A stretch of DNA of 64,000 nt, from positions 22,088,635 through 22,152,634 of the forward strand of contig OX421967.1 of assembly GCA_949128115.1 (NCBI GenBank), written 5' to 3'. This document shows, one piece after another, positions 38,389-49,177 of the stretch. The DNA comes from Anaspis maculata (taxonomy: Eukaryota; Arthropoda; Insecta; Coleoptera; Scraptiidae). Both the position numbers and the translations under genes were made by a program. Position 1 is the first letter of the stretch, and each line of letters begins with the position of its first letter. Under the pieces are notes generated by a model. That model was not told the DNA's origin. It ran no database searches and was given only the letters and a program-made list of their open reading frames with translations.

Positions 38389-39236
38389 TAGGGGAGAGTG
38401 GGGCACAGGAGTCCGGCGGGGCACAGAGGTCTTCGTGGATAATTATGGTACATGTGCTGCGATCTGTACGATAAATATCGCATTTGCAGCTCAAAAGGCA
38501 TCTGCATCGGTCGGTAATGACATTTCGCCATTGTGGTCAAAACTGTAGGGGAGCCGGCAAAAAATGTGATTTTCGAGGTCAGTCCTGTGAAATTTATTTA
38601 TCTAAATTCCATCTGAATAAGTTGAACGAGTTGGGTCTAAGTCAATCCTTCGCAGTAGTTTGATAGTGCTAGATATGAAGCTTAGAAACCCTCTGATGGC
38701 ATTATGAAACGTTTTGGTTTCCTAATCAATTTTTTGGTTAAAAAATGTGCACTTGGGGCAGAGAGGACCGGTGCGTGGTGCGTGCAAGGACCTCAGAGGA
38801 TGATAACAATTTCCTGTGCATCAAATGTTAGGCTGACAGAGATGATGCTGAAAATTTATATTACAAATGAGATTCCTGTTTTTTGAATGTTTTTTTTCAT
38901 ACATTACAAAGTTAACAAAATGTTCTTCACATATTTCTTAAATATGTTTCGATTTTTCTTGTTTCAGTATGTGTTCTTTGTGTTTCTATATTACATAATT
39001 GAAGTTTCGTACCTGTTCGTAGAATAGGGCGATTGCATGTTGGGGGCGCTTGCGGCGCCGTTTGCCACCTGGGGACTTTAGGTTTATCATATGGTATTGC
39101 AAATCGCCAAATCGTGTGTCATAACTGTCAATCGCGTGAATTTGGCACTTGAATAAAAATAACATTCATCTCGCCACACCAATTGCCCGCTGTCATTAGT
39201 TCTCTTCTCATCTTTCTATATTGTTGACGTTGAAAA

Positions 39237-39385
39237 ATGCCCTATAAATGTTGTGTGTCACACCGCGCTCAAAATTCAACAAAACAGAAATGGCATAAAA
39301 TTCCACAAGTTCCCCACCAATGAAGCCCTGAAGAAGCGATGGGCCGTTGTTCGACTTTTATTTGCAATTTGCAAAACATAAACAA
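39237..39385 (+). pseudogene. Decayed THAP zinc-finger domain start
   Basis: An ATG at 39237 opens MPYKCCVSHRAQN, the start typical of THAP domains. The second zinc ligand, normally Cys after CCVxx, is Arg (CGC). After a frameshift near 39300 the alternative frame gives FHKFPTNEALKKRWAVV, matching the conserved HKFP...RW segment of THAP proteins. THAP domains bind DNA at the N-terminus of P-element-type and some other transposases. The frameshift and the lost Cys make this a pseudogene. It may be the remnant of the transposase of the surrounding TIR element or an older insertion. Confidence 0.65.
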
Positions 39386-39844
39386 ACGAAACTAATCGAT
39401 AATCTGGATCTGGCGCAAGCGCGCTGTGCCATCAAACCAAAGCCACCAAGTGGCGACAAGCTGAACCAACATCATGCAATTGCTCTATTACCTTAAATAA
39501 AATACCTAGCTTATTCAGCTTTTAACAACATGTTTACATTTTCTCCATATGTTGAGCACGGTGGTCCGATGTGCCCCGAGGGGTGGGGCAGACAGGTCCG
39601 AGTGCAATGGTCTAAACTTTTTGTGATAGAACTTACAACAAGTGAGTATGCCTTCACGTGCGTGAGTCTCAGTAGCGCATTTTCTCAAAGAGGCATATTA
39701 TGAACGTGAAGAAATTTGGTTGAAGGAGAAACACCATTCCTTGTCCACTTTCTTCATTCGGAACTCATTGTGATATTTTGTTATCAGAATGGGGTACCTG
39801 CCAATATAAAATAGATTTGAATAAAAATCCTTTCACTCATCAAT

Positions 39845-40790
39845 ATTTTTTTGTTTGAGGGCGGGAGCTGGGAGCGGCGACTAATCAACAGTAGTCTATG
39901 CTTTCCCATTTTTAGTCGGCTATCCATATAGCGAAAGAATTAGATCGCTATGTCTTCGGGTTTATGTTTTCCATTTATCTCTTACTTTGAGGGCAGCGTG
40001 TGGGGGCGGCAGCATTCGGCAAAGTAACTGTTGCGCAGTTTCAGTTGGGAGTTTCTAAATGTAAGGGAAATATGACAATCAGTGAAAATTGTTAAAGTTG
40101 CATTTTTTTTGTTTGGAGGCGGCAGCTGGAGGCGGCGGCTAATTAAAAGTGGCTTATCTTTTTCCAATTTCAGTCAGCTATCAAAATAGTGAGAGAATTA
40201 GATTGCTATGTCTTCAGGTTCATGTTTTACATTTATCTCTCACTTTGGGGGCGGCGTGTGGGAGCGGCAGAGTTTGGCACAGAAATTCTTGCACAGTTTG
40301 AGTCAAGAGTTTTTAAATGTTCGAGGTAACATTATCAGCTAAATCAGTGAAAATTGTTGAAAGTTGCACTTTTTTTCTTTTGGGGGCGGAAGCTGGAGGC
40401 GGCGTCATATCAAAAGTAGCCTATCCTTTTCCATTTTTAGTCAGCTATTCATATAGCGAAAAACTTAGATCGCTATGTCTTTGGGTTCATGCTTTTCATT
40501 TATCTGTTATTTTGGGGGCGGCGTGTGGGAGCGACAGCGTTTGGCTGAGCAAATGTTGCACAATTTGAGTTGGCAGTTCCTAAATGTTTAAGAACATCTC
40601 AATCAGTAACATTTATGAAAGTTGCACTTTTTATCGTTTGGGGGCGGAATCTGGGGGCGGCGACTAACGAAAAGTAGCCTATCCTTTCCCATTTTCAGTC
40701 AGCTATTTATATACCGAAAGAATCAGATCGCTATGTCTTCGGGTTTATGTTTTTCATTTTAAAGTGATTGGGGGCGGTTTTTAGCAGTTT
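39845..40790. repeat. About four tandem ~260-bp units with G-rich motifs
   Basis: Units begin near 39845, 40106, 40371 and 40631. Each has a GGGGGCGGAAGCTGGAGGCGG-like motif, TTAGTCAGCTAT(T/C)CATATA, ATCGCTATGTCTTCGGG and (in the first three) GGGGGCGGCGTGTGGGAGCGG. Purine-rich G runs are spaced closely enough to consider G-quadruplex formation. Units differ at many positions. Confidence 0.7.
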
Positions 40791-41066
40791 TTTCATGTCG
40801 GCGGCGCATATTGAAGACGGAATGTTTCTTGGCTTACGTTTATAAGTGGCAACTATGTATTATTCAAAAAATGAGAACACCAGAGCATCAGGTCTGGTAG
40901 AAAGTGCAATATTATGTTATTTCAAGTTTATCGGGGGCGGTTTTCTCTATGTTGGCGGCGCAATATGGACATCCAATATAGCCTAGCCCTCCTTTGGGAG
41001 TGGCAGCTATGTAACAGTGAAAAAATTAGAAAGCTAGGTCGTCTAGTTTGGGAGGAGTTCGAGGAA

Positions 41067-41095
41067 CGGACGGACGGACGGACGGACGGACGGAC
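41067..41095 (+). repeat. (CGGA)n microsatellite
   Basis: Seven uninterrupted CGGA units occur near the right end of the surrounding TIR element. Confidence 0.9.
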
Positions 41096-41291
41096 AAAGC
41101 GGTTGCAATAGCGATTTTCATCGAGATGGAAAATGCGCTAAAAAAAACAGACTATACTAAAACTGACAAGATCAGTCGAAAGCCAGGTAAGTATTGCTCA
41201 TCATTTCATGAAAGCAATTCATTACCAATCAACCTTGAAAAGATACGATTTCTTTTTGCTTAGATGGTCCCCTGTGCCCAACTCTCCCCTA

Positions 41292-41955
41292 CTTGGGTGC
41301 TCAACTATACCTAGCGAAGAATCAGCAAAAGAAAAAATGGAGACGTATCAAATTCGGCGCATCCATCATTCGTGAAGGTTTTTGTTCTGAGCAGGCATTG
41401 GGATTTTCATCCTAGAGATTTTTTTTTATCCAATTCTGTTGTCACTTGAACTTTTTCTACCTTCCGATAACCACAAAAATTGATAATAAAGTGGAAAATA
41501 CAGCTCTTAATATAATAAAATATTTTTACAATATCCGCCCTTTTGAACTCCCTCATGGCGCGTGAATCTAGTTTCAGTTCCATCCGGTACATGGCGTTAG
41601 TAACATAGCTCCACCTCCTAATATAGTCGTTACGCTTTTATTTTATATTGTGTTATAGTTTATGGAGTGAAATTTAACATTAAGAATTCAAGATTAGGGA
41701 TTTAGGGGACTGAAATTATGGGACTTAAATTAAATGCCGTAGTTTGATTTATGCAGCTTGATTCAAGATTTTGAAATATTCCTTAAATGGGACTGGCAAA
41801 TTGTGCAAAATCAGTGGTGTGTCTCTGAAATAGAATCAGAAATCCTCAGATTGTGATGTTTTGGTAATGTTGACGCTTGTCAAATTTCACTTTGGAATAG
41901 AAAATGTCATACAGTGCGCAAGCGCCATTTAATTTCCTAAATCCCAAGTTGGAAG
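41292..41955. other. No gene recognised
   Basis: Only short frames without motifs occur between two transposon ends. Confidence 0.4.
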
Positions 41956-42557
41956 CACATACTTAAATAGCTATACCGCGCAAGAGAGACGTCCGACACC
42001 TGTAATTATGGGCGCCGCCATCTTGATGGTTATTTAGGGACTTTGGGTGGTTTGGACTGGCACCACTTCGCTAGTTGGCCACTTGACTAAGCACGACATT
42101 ATTTTATTTCTCCCTCAAAGTACGTGGAATCAACACTAATAACATCAAGTGAGAATCAACAGGTGAAGAAAAGGTGTGCGATCATTCCAGCATCCAAAAG
42201 TTCGGTTAACTACGTGATGTTTATTTACACTGTCAAAAAGCTCTCACTTGACGTTTCGTTTACTCAGAGTACAGTGACTCCCAACCATCCAACTCGATGT
42301 GAGTATTTCGTAATTTCAAGAAAACTAAATACACTTACGTGATGGTACTTGAGAAAACTGGATCGCTATTGTAAAATTGCAGAAGGTTTGATCAGTTTCA
42401 CGGGCCTTAGGATATTTTGTGGTAGCTATATAGCTCGGTATTTTGAGATACACTGGAAATTAACCATCAAGATGGCGTCATTCTCTAACTCCTTTTATTA
42501 CGCGGCGCAGCAGAATGCGCAATAGGTTCATGAGCGGTATAGCTATTTAAGTATGTG
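41956..42557. mobile_element. MITE (602 bp) with 8-bp target duplication
   Basis: The ends CACATACTTAAATAGCTATA and TATAGCTATTTAAGTATGTG are perfect inverted repeats of at least 20 bp. They are flanked on both sides by the same octamer GTTGGAAG (41948-41955 and 42558-42565). Inside, CGCCATCTTGATGGTTA pairs with TAACCATCAAGATGGCG. The 8-bp target duplication points to the hAT or P superfamilies. No transposase is encoded. Confidence 0.85.
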
Positions 42558-42618
42558 GTTGGAAGTGAACCAACTTGTAAAATATTAAATTAAATGTTAA
42601 ATTTCAAGTTTCATTGTA

Positions 42619-44472
42619 TAAACTGCTCGTCAAAAGTTAAGCATAGAGCAAAATTTGCTCCTATTTCAAGCATGGATATCTTAGGGAAGAAATACCCGAT
42701 TTGAAAGAAGTTTATGGTGGCTGGTAGAGCTTTTCTTCAGCTGTAAGACGCTTTGTCAACTTACGGCACCATTGATTTTGTCCATGATATACAGAATGTC
42801 AAAGGAAGGAGTGTCAAGAGTGTTAATTTTTTAAGTCGTGGAACTTTTTTTAAAAAAATTCCGGGTTGTTTCTTGAGTTTTAGAAAGCGGATATCAATAT
42901 CTCGAAACGGTTTTCAACTTTTGATCGTATTTTGTTTTTTCAAATAGTTTTTGATTTTTTTGTGAAATTTAAATTTTTTGATGCAGAATTTGCTAGAGCA
43001 GTGACTTTTCCTTTGAAATTTACAGTAACGTACACAATTGCTTGATGAGTTATACCATGAGAAAGTTTTACCTCATGGGCCCCCAGAAGAGGTTATCCTC
43101 TGGGCCTCTTCAGGGGAGATGCCCAATGAAGCATGCTGCGACATCACATTGACACTTATTGAACCCAGCATGAATAAAAATGCAAGACTTGTAGCCATAC
43201 GTTGCATCAAAATTACCATGGTAACCAATTAGTCCCATCATGGGTGATTTTGTTACTGCCCAAGTCAATGGAAACTTCCAGGAGTGATATCTCCCAGACA
43301 AGTAGAGATAGAGCCATAATTCTTTTTTTGATTCCAATCGGACACATTATTGACTATTCGAGCATGATGTGCAATTTTTTCACGTCAATATTTTCCAGTG
43401 GAGGAAGGTAACTGTGACGTTTGTCATGTCAGAACTTTTTTTTTTGTACTTGTCATCATTGAAATGTCAGCATGAATGTAATCCACCACTTAACATCAGT
43501 AGTGAAAACAAAAGACTAACAAAGGTTTTCTCAGGAAATCTGGACTTTGAGGAAAAAAAACACCGAACGCAAACTTGAAATTGATCAGCTGGAAATGGTA
43601 GTATTCATGTTCATGTCGACATTTCAATGATGACAAGTATAAGAAAAAAGTTTCGACATGACAAACGTCAAAATTACCCCCCACCACTGGAAAAGTATGA
43701 ACGTGAAAAATTTGCACATCATGCTTGAATGACCAATAATGTGTCCGATTGAAATCAAAAAAAGAATTATGGTTCTATCTCTACTCGTCTAGGAAATATC
43801 ACTTCTGGAAATTTCCAGTGACTTGGGCGGTAACAAAATCACCCATGGTGGGACTAATTAGTAACCATGGTAATTTTGATGCAACGTATGGTTACAAGTC
43901 TTGCATTTTCATTCATGCTGGGTTCAATAAGTGTCAAAGTGATGTCGCAGCATGCTTCATTGGGCATCTCCCCTGAAGAGGTCCAGAGGATAACCTCTTC
44001 TGGAAGCCCATGAGGTCAAATTTTCTCATGGTATAATCCATCCAGCAATTGTGTACGTTTCTGTGGATTTTTAAGAAAAAGCAACAGCCCTAGCAAATTC
44101 TGCATTAAAAAATCCAAGTTTCGCAAAAAAATCAAAAAAACTCTTTGAAGAAACAAAGTACGATCAAAAGTCAAAAACCGTTTCGAGATATTGATATCCG
44201 CTTTCTAAAACTCAAGAGAAAAAAATCTTAAATTTTTTCTGAAAAAGTTCCACGACTTCAAAAATTAACACTTCTGACACTCTTCCCTTTGGCATCCTGT
44301 ATATCGTGGACAAAATCAATGGTGACGTAAGTCGACATAGCGTCTTGTAGCTGAAGAAAAGCTCTACCAGGCACCATAAATTTTTTTTAAATCGGATATC
44401 TTTTCCCTAAGAAATCCTTGCTTGAGATTGGAGCAAATTTTGGTCTATGCCTAACTTTTGACGAGCAGTTTA
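42619..44472. mobile_element. Foldback element, arms about 870 bp
   Basis: The ends TAAACTGCTCGTCAAAAGTT and AACTTTTGACGAGCAGTTTA are inverted. Arms 42619-43484 and 43600-44472 mirror each other throughout, for example ACCTCATGGGC / GCCCATGAGGT, AATTACCATGGTAACCA / TGGTTAC...GGTAATT and CGGACACATTATTG / CAATAATGTGTCCG. A spacer of about 115 bp lies at the axis near 43545. Mirrored frames of about 70-75 codons occur in both arms and are palindrome artefacts. Confidence 0.85.
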
Positions 44473-44474
44473 AA

Positions 44475-45558
44475 TACCGGGTGATCATTTGAAAACTATC
44501 CACCTGCAATAACTCCAGATTCCTAGTGAATATTTTCCCGAGCAAAAACAGGTCGAATTTTATATCGAGGGGGACATCCAAAACATACATTGGCAAATTT
44601 CTATATTCACCCCCCTCGCCCCCACTCACCCCAACTTTGAAATTTCAAATGACACTACCTACCTTGCGATACATCAAATTGAAGCAAATTGAATTTTCTT
44701 ACTGAAAAAAATATTTTCAAAATTTTCAACCCCACCCCCTTTTTCCTAAAAATTCTATGACTGTTCCATTTTATATTCTGGACCCCTCATTTTTTTCTCA
44801 ATTTAGTCGGCGCATCCTAGATAGCATCAAAGAAAGAAATTTTCGGTGAGAAAAGTGCCACCCAAATTCACCCCTTTGCTCTCCCCCACCTCAACTCCCA
44901 AGTTGAACAAAACACCACCTACTTTGTGATACATCAAATTGAAGGAAATTGAATTCTCTTTCCGAAAAGAATTTTTTTGAAATTTTCTACCCCTCCCTCA
45001 ATAAATTGGCCATTTGGAGTATTCTAGGGGGGAAATGGGGGTCTTTAAAAATTGTGAAAAAATCGTTTTCAGGGAGAGAATTCAATTTCCGTCAATTTGA
45101 TGTATTACAAAGTGGGTATTGACATTTTAAATTTTTGAGGTCAGGTGGGGGAGCGAAGGGGTAAATTTGGGTGGCTCTTTTTTTATCGAAAATTTTCTCT
45201 TTCGATGCTGTGCAGGATGACGTTTACTGTATTGAAGGGAAATGGAGGTCAAGAATATTAACTTGGACACCCAGAGAATTTTAGGAAGAACAGGGGGTGG
45301 GGTTGAAAAATTTCAAAATATTTTTTTTTAGAAAGAGAATTTAATTCTCTTCAATTTGATGTATCGCAAGGTAGGTGGTGTCATTTGAAATTTCAAAGTT
45401 GGGGTGAGTGGGGGCGAGAGGGCTTAAGATATAAATTCCCCAATGTATGTTTTAGATGTCCCCCTTGATATAGAAATCGACCTGTTTTTGCGCAAAGACA
45501 TTTGCACTAGGAATCGAGAGATATTGCAGGTGGATAGTTTTCAAATGATCACCCGGTA
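44475..45558. mobile_element. Foldback MITE with TACCGGGTGATCA ends, adjoining the previous element
   Basis: The ends TACCGGGTGATCATTTGAAA and TTTCAAATGATCACCCGGTA are inverted. Arms of about 530 bp meet near 45016. Each arm holds two tandem copies of a block around GATACATCAAATTGAAG(C/G)AA, with C-rich tracts such as CCCCCTCGCCCCCACTCACC. It begins two bases after the end of the preceding foldback element. Confidence 0.85.
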
Positions 45559-45779
45559 TATGCATGGTCACATAGGGAACCAATGAAAAAAACTTGAACC
45601 AAACCAAACCAAACTTGAATCTCTGATCTCAAATTGAATCCTAAATTTCAAATTTCAAATTTCCGTGTATAAATTCACCATTATTGTGCCTAATGCTGTA
45701 TGGCCTAGTGCCTGGTCCTCTGCTGCGTTCAATCGTATGTGACCCAACATCCCAGGATCCAGCAAGGAAGAGTACATAT

Positions 45780-46293
45780 TGTTACGATATCTCGCGTACG
45801 GGTTCGAATATAATTGAGTCGATCGATTTAAAACACACACTGTTTATTTCTGCGTACTACTACAATAAATAACGCCAACAATTATCTACTTGGAATATCG
45901 CTGTGATTATCGCTCGCTTTTCCGCTCGCTGTTCCAATTCAATACTGCCGCGAGCTGCCGGCTGATGCCTTATATAAGGCCTCTGAATAATGTCCCCAAA
46001 CTTTCTGTCCACTTCCAGCAAATTCCATAGAGGCCCGGCATATGCGGTTTCTAGACCATTCCTGAATAATCATACACATTACCCGTATAATTCGGCCGGG
46101 TTGAGGAACGGCGCCTCCGCCAAAATGGACAGATGTGCCTTGATCAGGCATTCGAGTCTCCATTCAGTTTCACATACACGAACGCTCTGGAATGCACCAG
46201 ATCGCTCCGGACTTCTACACTGCGATCTAATGGATGTAAGAATCCAGGAAGATCTAGTGTTTACCAATATGTATGGGATCGCCGCTCGTAACA
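45780..46293 (+). mobile_element. Solo LTR (514 bp) with ATAT target duplication
   Basis: The element starts TGTTACGATATCTCGCGTAC and ends CGCCGCTCGTAACA, and aligns along its length with the LTRs at 13239 and 53525. The flanking tetramer ATAT is identical on both sides (45776-45779 and 46294-46297). A TTATATAAGG box lies near 45970. No primer-binding site or internal sequence follows, so it is a solo LTR. The 134-151-codon frames inside it are fortuitous. Confidence 0.85.
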
Positions 46294-46664
46294 ATATTGT
46301 TCATTGTGTTGCTGACATCACTTCCGATTTGTTGTACCTCTCCATCCACACAAAATGTAACTTGCTAAAGAATGTCTTGAATAGTTCATGTCAAACTCCC
46401 ATCATTCTGTGCTATTTAATAATACTAATAAAGGTCTTTTATTGAATGGAAAAAACTAATTGAGGGGCGAAGTCTAGCTAAGCTATTCTACTTAACCCCT
46501 CTACAAAAAAAAAACATGAAGAACAAAAAAAAACGGAAAAGTTATTCAAGTGCACATCGAATCAAATTGGATCAATTGAACATTCTTACAGAAAGAAAAT
46601 TCAAAATAAACTAAAGTGGAAAAAGAAACTATTTCAGGTTAGAATTACCCAAAGTGGTTGACAC
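46294..46664. other. No gene recognised
   Basis: AT-rich sequence with poly-A patches between a solo LTR and the next TIR element. Confidence 0.4.
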
Positions 46665-48247
46665 GTAGAGGAAATTCGCCATATTTTGGACACATGCCTA
46701 ATTTCGGATAGCGGCTTTTCTAGAAGACTGTCGGGCAGAAAAATTAAATGAATCTACTATCATTATTTGTGCACCACTAAAAAACCGATACTGTATACGT
46801 TTGGTGGTTCTATAATTCTTCCTTAGATGGCAGGAGTTTTTTAAGTGGAGTCTGACAGATCAGAGTTTTTTTTTCACATCTCACGGAAGGAGCGATTTCT
46901 ATGGAAAATCAGGAGACATATAACTCATGTTAATCGACCTGCATAAGATATGGATCTTGGAAGCCTACCTGTTGGTTGAAATCAATGTGGTAGATACAAA
47001 AAAAAAACAGCATTTTCACTAGCTCAACCTAAATTGTCGGAAGTTGCCCAATTTCGGATAGTGGATGGCTCCAAACGGATTGTCAAAAAGCATGCAAAAA
47101 ACCGAAAAAATGAAAAAGTCGTGGAAAGGAGTGGAAGCACACCAGGAGCTCGCCTCTAAAGCACGGTGTATTCAAGAACATTCACCGTCAGTTCCACAAA
47201 AAAGATGATCAGCGATCAACGCTGATTGCAGATTAACTGAACTTTCTTCTGCTGAATGCTAGGCGATTAACCACAAAAAATGCCTGAAATCTGCACTGGA
47301 CCCATCATCTTTTCATTATTGAGGTATAAACCAGCATTTTTATTGATCACTCAGCTACAAATTGACAAACAAAATCGCGAATCAACTGATCTCGTATTAT
47401 CTTTTCTGTGGAACCCACGGTCGAGGGTGATTTAATTTAATTTCAAGTTAATTCAATGTTGGGCAAGGAAAAAAATTCTTTCATTGCTAAAATCACCAAC
47501 ATTTTCGGTGAACTTTCTTTTACTTCTGGCGGGATTCAACATAACCAAAAACGATATTGATTGACTTTTTCGAATTTTGACGTTGATATATTACTCCTGG
47601 AATGATTTTGCGCATGCGTCTTTTGTTTTTCAGTCAATTAAGCGTAAAAGATAAAAGTTGGCCATTTATTACCCTTCAAATTTATCTTTATTTTCGAACA
47701 TATTATATTTGGAGTTATAACAAAATAAACACTTATGATATAATTACCCTTAATGTTCTTGCATAGATCGTGCATGAGTGTTTTGGGAGATTTAACTTTA
47801 TACGAGGCTTTAGATGACGATTCACACATGGATGAGTCAACCTGCGATGATGATGCCGGAGTGCATGCTCTGCGGGTGGACTCTTTTTGGAGGACTTCAC
47901 TGGCAAAAAATGAATCAGGTTCCTCAAAAATGCTTTGAATGGGGACATGAAGAATGTGCAAACAGAGAAAAGAAGGATGCCTACCATCCTACATTTGCAT
48001 TTTTTTTTTGGAAATATTTTTCAGTGTCCGAAATTTAGAGACTTTTTTGCAATCCAGAAAAATGCTAAATTTTGTGAATTTTTATTTGTTTTGAAGATTT
48101 TTGTCAATAAAAATTATTTGATTGTCAGCTGTGCTTTGTCACACTGTGAGCTCAGATCAACATGAAAAACCAGATCAAATAGTGTGTTTTTGCATGAAAT
48201 ATACGCCGATGAAAAAAGCTATTCGAAGTTAGGCGACTTTCCCCTAC
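46665..48247. mobile_element. 1.6-kb TIR element with subterminal repeats and a possible transposase tail
   Basis: GTAGAGGAAATTCGCC at the left pairs with GGCGACTTTCCCCTAC at the right (14 of 16). The phrase CC(T/C)AATTTCGGATAG recurs at 46697 and 47046, and in inverse form near 48215. On the plus strand around 47850-47960 one frame reads PECMLCG and, further on, KCFEWGHEECAN, a Cys-Cys...Cys-x2-W-x-H-x2-Cys arrangement. Such a tail occurs at the C-terminus of many pogo/Tigger-like DDE transposases, but the match is short. The rest of the interior is not recognisably coding. Confidence 0.45.
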
Positions 48248-48457
48248 AATTGTTCGCAATGTTCGCATCGGATTGAATCCGCCTTCCAATTCGCCCACCA
48301 CATCCAGAATAATGATAATAATTATAATAATTGTTTTCCTCCTTCTCAACCTTCTTCTGGTTATAGGAGTTTGTAACATTTTATTAGTTCGGTTTATCAA
48401 TCAGTACAAAGGTATACATTTCGATGTCACAGTAAATTTTTGCTCAGAAAATGTGTT

Positions 48458-48537
48458 GCCGCCGGCCGGATTTGATCCTAGGACCTCTAGGTTGGTGTTG
48501 TGTTGCGTTAAGCTTCTGAGCTACCGGCCGGTCACCA
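48458..48537 (-). repeat. tRNA-like sequence, probably SINE or tRNA pseudogene
   Basis: On the minus strand CCGGCCGGTAGCTCAGAAGC gives a good A box (TAGCTCAGAAG). About 40 bases on, GGATCAAATCC gives a B-box-like T loop, closed by CCGGCCGG. The two CCGGCCGG ends could form the acceptor stem. The D and anticodon arms are irregular, so a working tRNA is unlikely. Confidence 0.5.
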
Positions 48538-48638
48538 CATCCAGAAGAATCACAAAAATATTTATGCAGCAGAGCTGTACCATGCCATCGTCGAACCGGA
48601 ACAGTTTCCTTGCATCTGCTGCGACTACAAAAGCCGTT

Positions 48639-48960
48639 AAACTACTGAACAATTGAAGTGGCCCACCCAAAAATTTTAATGAAGTTCAAAGTGCCCTAGC
48701 TCCCGAGAAAATGGAATTAATTTCAAATTTCTTCTTTTCTCACATACCTGCGCTCTTTGTCTTATCAGAGGATGGATACAGAATCAAGTTCAAATCTTCC
48801 GTGTTGGTTATACAGGGCATTGCGTAAAACCCTGCAAAAACTAAAAAGTTTGAGTAGCTCCCAGGTAGCATGTTGAAGTTAGTCCTATTTTTTCGGGAGC
48901 TAGGGCACTTTGAACTTCATTGAAAATTTTGGGTGGGTCACTTTAATTGTTGGGCAGTTT
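48639..48960. mobile_element. MITE with ~70-bp terminal inverted repeats
   Basis: The left end AAACTACTGAACAATTGAAG, through GTGGCCCACCCAAAAATTTT and TTCAAAGTGCCCTAGCTCCC, is mirrored at the right end up to 48960. The 322-bp element has no coding capacity and carries an imperfect TACAGGG motif internally at 48810. Confidence 0.75.
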
Positions 48961-49177
48961 ATATCAGTTCAGTCCGCGGAGATTAAAGAATATGATGAGA
49001 ACATATATAAAAGTGGAAGGAAGAGAAGAAAATCTTATGTGAAGATGGGAGATGAATGGAATGGATGCGTGGGTGTTTATTGTAAGAAGACAGTTCAAGT
49101 TTATATACAATTTATCCAAGTTTTGAAATGTAACTAAGCTGAAAACTTGTTGGGTCAATAACTGAATAAAGCTCCCA

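Larger units (their letters stand above)
38389..41291. mobile_element. 2.9-kb DNA transposon with TAGGGGAGAGT ends
   Basis: The left end TAGGGGAGAGTGGGGCACAG and the right end CTGTGCCCAACTCTCCCCTA are inverted. A related phrase GGGGCA(C/G)A(G)AGGTCC or its complement recurs subterminally near 38418, 38755, 39585 and 41266, as transposase-binding repeats often do. The interior carries a decayed THAP-domain sequence (39237) and G-rich tandem repeats (39845-40790). No intact transposase remains, so the element is non-autonomous. TA at both ends would fit a TA target, but the superfamily is uncertain. Confidence 0.65.
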
